45,917 nucleotides of DNA from Chloroflexota bacterium. Its GTDB lineage: Bacteria; Chloroflexota; Anaerolineae; Promineifilales; Promineifilaceae. The notes below the pieces were generated by a model, which worked only from the letters and a program-made list of their open reading frames with translations, did not search any database and was not told where the DNA came from. A program made the translations under genes and the position numbers. The stretch is taken from the NCBI GenBank assembly GCA_020628815.1, contig JAHDEN010000011.1, positions 14,281 to 60,197 on the forward strand, in the 5' to 3' direction. Positions 40,119 to 45,917 of the stretch are shown here, one piece after another; position 1 is the stretch's first letter; each line of letters begins with the position of its first letter.

Positions 40119-40595
40119 ATGGGAACTGATAAAAAGCTAAAGCGAGAAAAGAATTGGAAATTGATTTACCTTCGTTCCGAAAAATTAGCGAGAGCCAAGC
40201 AACTGGGCTTCGAATACCCCCGGCGAGATATGCTGAAATTGGCAAAAGAAGAGCAAGAGATGAAGCTGGATAGAATGAATTTACTTTTTATTTGCAGCCG
40301 AAATCAATGGAGAAGCCCAACAGCCGAACGGATTTGGCATCGTTCTGATGAGTATAATGTGCGTTCGGCTGGGACGAGTCCCAAAGCAAAAAAAACGGTT
40401 AGCTCTAAAGATATTTCTTGGGCAGATATTATTTTTGTTATGGAAGTGAAGCATAAAGATAGACTAGTTGCAGAATTTACCCGAATGGTAACGCATAAGC
40501 CTATTCATGTTTTAGACATTCCAGATGAGTATCGGTTTATGGATCCTGAGCTTGTTTCTGAGCTTAAAATGAAAGTTGATTATTTTTTGCCCTAG
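40119..40595 (+). CDS. Low-molecular-weight phosphatase-like protein
   Basis: This is a 158-residue protein. The phosphatase-like part begins at MNLLFICSRNQWRSP (internal ATG at 40275), with the CxxxxxR loop CSRNQWR. It continues with AGTSPKAKKTVS and ends in the DIPDEYRFMDPEL segment typical of short bacterial relatives, which are about 105 residues long. The preceding 52 residues are basic and helical with no recognised match, so the internal ATG may be the true start. Neither start has a ribosome-binding site. The DIPDEYRFMDP loop replaces the classical DPY acid loop, so activity is uncertain. Confidence 0.7.
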   Translation: MGTDKKLKREKNWKLIYLRSEKLARAKQLGFEYPRRDMLKLAKEEQEMKLDRMNLLFICSRNQWRSPTAERIWHRSDEYNVRSAGTSPKAKKTVSSKDISWADIIFVMEVKHKDRLVAEFTRMVTHKPIHVLDIPDEYRFMDPELVSELKMKVDYFLP

Positions 40596-40621
40596 TTGGG
40601 GAATGGAGCCTGTTTTTTGCG

Positions 40622-41956
40622 TCATCCGACCCAAAAGTTGTAGGTAAACAGCATTGCCAGTAGCCCCATCAGCAACACACTGAGCACCGTCCAGGCCCGG
40701 TCAAACCACTCACGCTGCCCCAATTGGCTCAAGAAAATAAAGACAGATGGTGCGGCCAAAATATAGCGGTGCATCCCTTGTGGTGGTCCGCTGGTTAGGG
40801 CGAGTAGGATCGCTACCAGCCCGTACCAACTCACGGCCGGATATCGTTTGCGAGTCGCAAGACAGGCCCAAATGCCCAGCACAATCGCCCCAAATTCGAT
40901 AGCGTAGTAGGTGCTGCGCTGGCCGTTTGTCCCTTCAAGCATCGCCTGAAACGCATTAAGCCAGCCGAAAAATGAGGTGCCAAATTGAAAAGCACCCCGG
41001 CCGAAATATAGATCTTCCACCACGTTAAACGCCAATCCAAAAAAAGAAAAACGCCACAACAAAAACGCAATTACAGGCGAGATGTGAACCAGCCCTTTGG
41101 CAAACGCCCGCCAAGGGATTCCTTTAAAATAAAGTTCACGCCACTCTAAATCCAAATCCATCCAGTCGCCGCTTTGCAGCCAAGGCCAAATCATGGGGAT
41201 GATGAGCGCCACGCCAACCGCCCGGGTCCAGGTGGCAAGCACGGCGAGCAGGGCGGCCCACCCCCAATGTCCCCGGCGCATGAGGGCCAAGGCACCAAAT
41301 GCCAGCCCGACAAAAAGCCCTTCTGTATAAACTTGTGCCAAGAACATGCCGGTCGGGAATGCGACCAGATAAAAGGCGGATCGATATCCACCGGCCGAGC
41401 CTAACTCGTCTTTGGTTAGATCATACAGGCTGAACATGGCGGCCAGAGCGCCCAGCAAGGAGATGATGACACCGGCTAAGCTGGCGGTGGCGATGGTGGG
41501 CAAACCGATCACGCTCAGCGGCACAGACATGAGCCGAATCATCACCGGATAAAATGGCAAAAAGGCGAAGTTGAGCGACAGTTCGTCCCCTACGTCTGAG
41601 ACAAGCGGAATGCTGACTCCCGGCCGGATTTCTACCGCTTGTGCCGCGCTCATTTGTACGCTACGCACGGCCGGGTCTTGGTAGCCGACGGTCGCAATTG
41701 ACAGGTAAAACTCAGAGTCCCAAGCCACATGGTTGTTCATGAACGGCTCGTTTAAATAGATTTTATCGTCTTGGGAACCGGCCGTGGTTTCTGTAGCGGT
41801 CCAGAACAGTGCATCGTCCGGCCGTTCTGGCTGAAGGCGTGCGCTGGCAAACGACTGAAAGCTGATCAAAATGACAGCCCAGCATAGCCATATAAGCAGG
41901 ATGCCAGCTGCAGGGTGCATTCGCTGAGCGTTGGTAGTTGGTGCTGAATCTGCCAT
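40622..41956 (-). CDS. PIG-V-like membrane mannosyltransferase
   Basis: This 444-residue integral membrane protein has about 8-10 hydrophobic segments. Family marks are the first-loop WDSEFYLSIATVGY, then NFAFLPFYPVMIRLM, and FPTGMFLAQVYTEGLFVGLAFGAL followed by ATWTRAVGV. These parallel the eukaryotic GPI mannosyltransferase II (PIG-V) group and its bacterial homologues. It probably transfers a sugar from a polyprenyl carrier at the membrane. Its ATG directly abuts the permease stop codon. Whether it shares a role with the transporter is unclear. Confidence 0.75.
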   Translation of the reverse strand: MADSAPTTNAQRMHPAAGILLIWLCWAVILISFQSFASARLQPERPDDALFWTATETTAGSQDDKIYLNEPFMNNHVAWDSEFYLSIATVGYQDPAVRSVQMSAAQAVEIRPGVSIPLVSDVGDELSLNFAFLPFYPVMIRLMSVPLSVIGLPTIATASLAGVIISLLGALAAMFSLYDLTKDELGSAGGYRSAFYLVAFPTGMFLAQVYTEGLFVGLAFGALALMRRGHWGWAALLAVLATWTRAVGVALIIPMIWPWLQSGDWMDLDLEWRELYFKGIPWRAFAKGLVHISPVIAFLLWRFSFFGLAFNVVEDLYFGRGAFQFGTSFFGWLNAFQAMLEGTNGQRSTYYAIEFGAIVLGIWACLATRKRYPAVSWYGLVAILLALTSGPPQGMHRYILAAPSVFIFLSQLGQREWFDRAWTVLSVLLMGLLAMLFTYNFWVG

Positions 41957-42988
41957 TTATTTCTCGAGTCCGGTAATTTGCACACCGCGCATAAAAAACT
42001 TTTGCGATAAAAACAGCACCGTCATCGGTACAACCATGGTGATTAGAGCCCGTGCCTGCAAATTGTTGGCTCCTGAAATAAACCCACCACGGGCCAACAT
42101 GCTTGATACCAACGGGTGTTTATCGGGAGCCGAAAGCAGATAGAGCGATGCAAGACGGGTTTCGTTCCAAATAAAGAAGAAGTGGAGCAATGCAACTGTG
42201 ACAACCGTCGGCCAAGCCATCGGTAAAATGACTGAAAACAAAATGCGCATCGGCCCAGCCCCGTCGATTAAGGCCGCTTCCTCAAGCTCTTTGGGGATGG
42301 TGCGAAAGTTTTGGCGCAATAAAAAGATGAGCACCGCGCTCCCAAAAAAGTGAGGGGCGATGAGGGGCCACCAGGTTCCCTGCCAGTCAAACAGATTGAT
42401 AAATGCAAAATAGGTGGGGATCAGCGTGATTTTCTCTGGCAAAATGATGGTGCCGATCAGAATGAAAAACAGGATATTGCCATATGGAATCGGGAAGCGA
42501 GCAAATCCGTAGGCGACCAAAACGGAGACGACAACCACACCGATTTCTGTTAAGCCAACGACGACCAGTGTGTTGTAGCCAACTTGTCGAAAATCTAAAA
42601 TCTCAAACCAGTCGGTAAAGGCCTGAAACGTAAAATAATTTTCGTACACCGGTTCTAGGGTGCGCCAGCTTCCTTCCCATTCGATCAGACCTGATTCGGG
42701 CGATTTTGGATCAATGAACTGGCTCTCGTTTCGGCGGGGTTGAACCAGCAATAACTCACGATCTCCATCTTCAAATGGGACAATGTGCAGGGGATATTGT
42801 TCCCCTTCATATTCCAACTCTATTTTGCGGCTGGGCCAAACGGGGGCATTGGGGTCGCCAAACTGTGCTTCATCTTTAACGGCCGTGAGCGCCATGTAGC
42901 TAATCGGAAACAGGTAGATCACGACAACCAGCATCACGATGAGGTTGATTAAGATTTTTCCGAAATTGTCCCAAATTCTTAATGACAC
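41957..42988 (-). CDS. ABC sugar transporter permease (MalG type) with extracytoplasmic insertion
   Basis: This is a 343-residue permease. The first membrane segment (about 10-33) is separated from the second by an approximately 100-residue soluble insertion (about 38-138), which accounts for the extra length over the normal 275-280. The rest is standard, with EAA loop PKELEEAALIDGAGPMRILFS near residue 235. It pairs with the permease gene 8 bp upstream. No ATPase and no binding protein are encoded in this run. Confidence 0.92.
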   Translation of the reverse strand: MSLRIWDNFGKILINLIVMLVVVIYLFPISYMALTAVKDEAQFGDPNAPVWPSRKIELEYEGEQYPLHIVPFEDGDRELLLVQPRRNESQFIDPKSPESGLIEWEGSWRTLEPVYENYFTFQAFTDWFEILDFRQVGYNTLVVVGLTEIGVVVVSVLVAYGFARFPIPYGNILFFILIGTIILPEKITLIPTYFAFINLFDWQGTWWPLIAPHFFGSAVLIFLLRQNFRTIPKELEEAALIDGAGPMRILFSVILPMAWPTVVTVALLHFFFIWNETRLASLYLLSAPDKHPLVSSMLARGGFISGANNLQARALITMVVPMTVLFLSQKFFMRGVQITGLEK

Positions 42989-42996
42989 ATTTGCCT

Positions 42997-43893
42997 CTAA
43001 TCGACAGGGTAAAAGACCCAGCGGTCGGCCGTTTTAAATAAATAGATGGCGATAACTATGACCAAAATAAACATGATCCACGCGATTCCGGCCGCGTAGC
43101 CAAGCGATTGTTTGCCAAACATAATCTCAGCGATGTACCAATCAACAGGGGATTGGAATCCGCTTGAAAAAGAGATATTCCGATCGAGCAAAACTGATCC
43201 ACCGAAGACTGTAATCAATGAGATGAGCAGGCTGAAAAAGATAGCGGGTGAAATGACCGGCAGTGTAATGTTGATCAACCGATAAACCGGCCCTGCGCCG
43301 TCAACCCGGGCCGCTTCATACAATTCTTTGGGTACCCCCATCATCGCTCCTGACAAGATGAGGAACGCTGGGCCGATGTTCCACAGCGAAAGTAGGATGA
43401 GCAATAAATTCCGGCCGGATTCTGAATTGGGTCCCGGGTATGGTGGCAACCCTAACGGTTCCATGATGAGCTGGTTCAGCCAGCCGTTGGTCGGGTCAAC
43501 AAACCCAAACCAGACTGAAAACACGGCGATCCCCGGAATAATGCTGGGTAAAAAGATCAGCGTCCGGTAAAAGTTCCGGCCGATGATCGATTCGTTGCTC
43601 AGCAATGCGGCCAGCAAGAGCGCAAACAATAGCTGCAGGGGAACGGTTATCACGGCAAGACCAATCGTACCGACCAAAACGCTCCACATGGTTTCATCCC
43701 GAACCAAAACCGCATAGTTCTGAAGCCCGATAAAGCTGATATCTTGCGGCTTTAGCATGTTGAAATCGGTCAACGAAAAGATGAACGATGCGATTATCGG
43801 AGCCAGCTTCAGCAGCAAAAATCCAATCAGCCATGGGGTGATAAGCAGGAGCCCGATGCGCCCCCGTTTTGCTTGATAACTTGAATTGAACAT
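42997..43893 (-). CDS. ABC sugar transporter permease (MalF type)
   Basis: This 298-residue protein has six hydrophobic segments, beginning IGLLLITPWLIGFLLLKLAPII. The EAA loop reads PKELYEAARVDGAGPVYRLI (about 195-214). Together with the MalG-type protein it forms an importer. The upstream GH16 gene, 44 bp away, suggests uptake of beta-glucan oligosaccharides. Confidence 0.92.
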   Translation of the reverse strand: MFNSSYQAKRGRIGLLLITPWLIGFLLLKLAPIIASFIFSLTDFNMLKPQDISFIGLQNYAVLVRDETMWSVLVGTIGLAVITVPLQLLFALLLAALLSNESIIGRNFYRTLIFLPSIIPGIAVFSVWFGFVDPTNGWLNQLIMEPLGLPPYPGPNSESGRNLLLILLSLWNIGPAFLILSGAMMGVPKELYEAARVDGAGPVYRLINITLPVISPAIFFSLLISLITVFGGSVLLDRNISFSSGFQSPVDWYIAEIMFGKQSLGYAAGIAWIMFILVIVIAIYLFKTADRWVFYPVD

Positions 43894-43937
43894 GACAAAA
43901 ACTTAGGTCTTGATTTAACTGATCTACAAAAGTTTAT

Positions 43938-44819
43938 TTACGGCTGTTGATAAACCCGAACATAATCGACTTCCATTCTTTGTGGAAACTCTGTTGCTGG
44001 GCCAGGATCGCCAGGCCAATTTCCACCGACGGCTAGGTTAAGGATGATGTGGAATTCCTGATCAAATGGGGCCGGGAATGGGTGGTTTTTCGTTTCCCAT
44101 TTATTTTGGGTTTGATAGAGTTCCCCGTCGATGTACCAGCGCATCTCTTCTTCTTCCCATTCAACCGCAAAGATGTGAAAGTCGTCGATAAATTTCTCAC
44201 CGGCCGGTAAATCAAACTCAGTTCCGGTGTAGATGTGGTTGCCCAGTGACCCGTAGTGGAGCGTTCCATGTACCGTTCCTGGGGTGTGACCCACCATTTC
44301 CATGATGTCGATTTCACCGCTGGTTGGCCAGCCTCCGTAGCGCCAAGCTGTGGGCAGCATCCAAAAAGCGGGCCAGATCCCTTGTCCTTCAGGCAGGCGG
44401 ATACGGGCTTCAAACCGGCCATACTTCCAATCCCCTTTCCCTAGGGTGCGCATACGGGCTGAGGTGTAATCCCGGCCGAGATATCTTTCTTCGCGCGCCA
44501 CTATCACTAAGTTACCGTCTTCTACAAAAGAATTTTCGGCAAAGTCAGTGTAATACTGGAGCTCTCTATTGCCTCCTCCTTTCCCATTTACTTCGTGCGA
44601 CCATTTATCGAGATCGATTTCAGTTCCATCGAACTCATCTTGCCAGACAAGCTCCCATCCATCGATATAGCCAACGGGGGTGGCGGTTGGAATCGGGGTT
44701 GGAGTTGGTTCTGGGGTAGCGGTCGGTTCAGGTTGAAACAGGGTTGAGTTGCAAGCTACTGAGAATATAGCTGCAGCAAGGAATAATAAGAAGCTAATTT
44801 TTGTTCGGTTTTTGTTCAT
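43938..44819 (-). CDS. Glycoside hydrolase family 16 lipoprotein (endo-beta-glucanase, laminarinase-like)
   Basis: This 293-residue protein has a lipoprotein signal ending FSVAC (Cys23) and a Pro/Thr linker (PEPTATPEPTPTPIPTATP). The GH16 jelly-roll contains GEIDIMEMVGH with catalytic Glu169, Asp171 and Glu174. WQDEFDG near the start and YVRVYQQ at the end are typical, and GIWPAFWMLP precedes the active site as in laminarinases. It is anchored at the cell surface. I chose the ATG at 44819; an upstream in-frame ATG (44843) adds eight residues before the signal. Confidence 0.94.
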   Translation of the reverse strand: MNKNRTKISFLLFLAAAIFSVACNSTLFQPEPTATPEPTPTPIPTATPVGYIDGWELVWQDEFDGTEIDLDKWSHEVNGKGGGNRELQYYTDFAENSFVEDGNLVIVAREERYLGRDYTSARMRTLGKGDWKYGRFEARIRLPEGQGIWPAFWMLPTAWRYGGWPTSGEIDIMEMVGHTPGTVHGTLHYGSLGNHIYTGTEFDLPAGEKFIDDFHIFAVEWEEEEMRWYIDGELYQTQNKWETKNHPFPAPFDQEFHIILNLAVGGNWPGDPGPATEFPQRMEVDYVRVYQQP

Positions 44820-44909
44820 TATCATTTCATCCGAAAATAACATGGTTTGGTTCGTTTGGGCAAAAGTTATGGGGTATTAGGGAGTATATATCATTCTTGG
44901 CCGATCTTG

Positions 44910-44923
44910 TGAAAACGTTTTCA
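44910..44923. promoter_or_regulatory. LacI-type operator 1
   Basis: The perfect 14-bp palindrome TGAAAACGTTTTCA lies about 90 bp upstream of the GH16 start. On the minus strand a -10-like TATACT (44883-44888) follows it. It resembles catabolite or LacI-family sites with a CG centre. Confidence 0.7.
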
Positions 44924-44986
44924 TTAAGGTTTTGCACCCCTTTTGTATACATAATGCCCAAATAATTCCGTAAGGTTTTGTGTAAG

Positions 44987-45014
44987 TTGACAATCAAACA
45001 AAATCTAGTACATT
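44987..45014 (+). promoter_or_regulatory. Promoter of the secreted carbohydrate-binding gene
   Basis: TTGACA (44987-44992) and TACATT (45009-45014) are 16 bp apart. The second operator palindrome begins 6 bp after the -10, over the start site. The leader to the ATG at 45209 is about 190 bases. Confidence 0.65.
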
Positions 45015-45020
45015 AGTACG

Positions 45021-45034
45021 TGAAAACGTTTTCA
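45021..45034. promoter_or_regulatory. LacI-type operator 2
   Basis: This is an identical copy of TGAAAACGTTTTCA, extended by one more matching pair (GTGAAAACGTTTTCAC). Its right half also pairs with CTTTGTGAAAA at 45054-45064, giving an 11-bp stem in the leader. No LacI gene is in the window. The remainder of the 389-bp gap (44820-45208) shows a short hairpin near 45120-45136 and nothing else. Confidence 0.75.
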
Positions 45035-45208
45035 CAAAGCCGGTCGCAACCTCCTTTGTGAAAATCAGGCCACACGGGGAAGGGGAAAGCTCACAAAAGA
45101 TAAAAAGTTAATTACCAAAGCTTGGATGTTCCAAGTTAGTTTTGGTTACAAAATAACGAGGGGAATCGTTAATGTCGCCGTTGGCTGACGTTTAATTTGA
45201 GGTATTTC

Positions 45209-45917
45209 ATGAAAACTAAGAACGTATTACTCAATTTTAGGAATGGTTATGTTGCCTTGCTTTTGCTAGGTGCATTTCTGTTTTCTCTTGGTTCTGGAGC
45301 GGCCGATTTGCATGCTCAAGAGACCGTAACAGTCATTGATGACTTTAACGACGGAGATTCAGGTGACTGGAACTTCTTTGGCGGAAACGCAGCCGGTGGT
45401 GGCGGTGGAGCCACGGCCGACCGTCCACAAGAAGGTAGCCATTATTGGAGCACTGGCTGGGGAGGTGCAGGCACAGCCAGCAGCTTCTACGGTGGTGCAT
45501 TCAAAAACTTTGACAATGCGGCACAGGTAGCAATCCCGGCCGACGCTTGGTTGAACTTCTATGTTTACAACCAAAGTGACGCGACCGTAGATTCTTATAA
45601 CTTAGAAATCACATTGCGCGAAGACAACAACGGAGACGGCTGGGTCGATGGAACGGAAGACTCCATCCAGTTAGTTACTCCGTATACCAGCGCAGACTTT
45701 AACGACGAGTGGACCCTGGTCAGCGCACCGATCTCCAGCTTTAATAACCTCAACACCGGCCCAGACGGTGCCATTTCTGACTTCTTGGATGAAGTTGTGG
45801 TTGTGATTGGTAGTGTTGAAGGTGCTGATCCGTCAGCCGTTGAGTTAGATATCGACCACATTACCTTTACCTCAGGCGGACCTATTGAAGCCCCTGAGCC
45901 TCCTGCAGATCCAGTAA
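45209..45917 (+). CDS. Secreted carbohydrate-binding protein, partial (runs off window)
   Basis: The frame is open for 236 codons to the window end with no stop. The N-terminal signal peptide (VALLLLGAFLFSLGSGAAD, cleavage near AQE at about residue 36) precedes a beta-rich module starting VIDDFNDGDSGDWNFF. The module ends near DIDHITFTSGG, and a Pro/Glu linker (PIEAPEPPADP) follows. The layout resembles family-11-like carbohydrate-binding modules at the front of secreted glycosidases. GAGG lies 7 bp before the ATG. It is divergent from GH16 and shares its operator region, so a beta-glucan-active enzyme is likely, but the catalytic part is not visible. Confidence 0.8.
   Translation, partial: MKTKNVLLNFRNGYVALLLLGAFLFSLGSGAADLHAQETVTVIDDFNDGDSGDWNFFGGNAAGGGGGATADRPQEGSHYWSTGWGGAGTASSFYGGAFKNFDNAAQVAIPADAWLNFYVYNQSDATVDSYNLEITLREDNNGDGWVDGTEDSIQLVTPYTSADFNDEWTLVSAPISSFNNLNTGPDGAISDFLDEVVVVIGSVEGADPSAVELDIDHITFTSGGPIEAPEPPADPV

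Overview
The window most resembles a chromosome segment of a heterotrophic member of the Chloroflexota (Anaerolineae-like). This is inferred from gene content: ABC sugar transporters encoded without their own ATPase, lipoproteins with acidic low-complexity linkers, a PIG-V-like membrane glycosyltransferase, and a TPR-histidine kinase without a partner regulator. I see no rRNA, tRNA, CRISPR array, transposase or phage gene. Most of the DNA has mid-range GC and is peppered with the palindrome CGGCCG: about 50 copies by eye in the first 10 kb, where base composition predicts roughly 3.

Region 1 (1-9 kb) is a tryptophan/kynurenine cluster. An IclR regulator is divergent from a kynurenine formamidase, a Bcr/CflA-type MFS transporter, kynureninase, an indoleamine 2,3-dioxygenase-type enzyme (not the usual bacterial tryptophan 2,3-dioxygenase) and 3-hydroxyanthranilate 3,4-dioxygenase. 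A metallo-beta-lactamase-fold hydrolase, an SDR lacking the catalytic Tyr, and a methyltransferase follow. No kynurenine 3-monooxygenase is present in the window.

Region 2 (9-16 kb) holds an M20 amidohydrolase, a D-cysteine desulfhydrase/ACC-deaminase-like PLP enzyme, a 345-bp second copy of the 3' end of the M20 gene, a TPR histidine kinase, a RidA protein, and two overlapping ABC ATPase genes. One of these ATPases carries a C-terminal AbrB-like domain.

Region 3 (16-23 kb) concerns beta-glycan and amino-sugar glycans: an acetyltransferase resembling the C-terminal domain of O-GlcNAcase, GH20 hexosaminidase, GH3 with a PA14 insert, and a GH18 lipoprotein. The GH18 lipoprotein is the only one of these with an export signal. 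Region 4 (22.8-28.8 kb) is a complete L-rhamnose catabolic set: mutarotase, isomerase, kinase and fused aldolase/dehydrogenase. A zinc-ribbon P-loop protein follows.

Region 5 (28.9-40.1 kb) is an amino-sugar uptake and catabolism operon. It contains a ROK repressor with its own palindromic operator, a ROK kinase, a solute-binding lipoprotein made of two tandem binding domains, two permeases, two Gfo/Idh/MocA proteins, NagA and a SIS-domain deaminase (NagB-II type). GlcNAc released by regions 3 and 5 products would pass through kinase, NagA and NagB-II to fructose-6-phosphate.

Region 6 (40.1-45.9 kb) has a small LMW-phosphatase-like gene and a minus-strand run of GH16 glucanase, two permeases and a PIG-V-like protein. 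This run is divergent from a secreted carbohydrate-binding protein that runs off the window end. Two perfect LacI-type palindromes lie in the shared promoter region. The least familiar items are the double-headed binding protein, the iterated palindrome, the ATPase-AbrB fusion, the IDO-based cluster and the duplicated M20 fragment.
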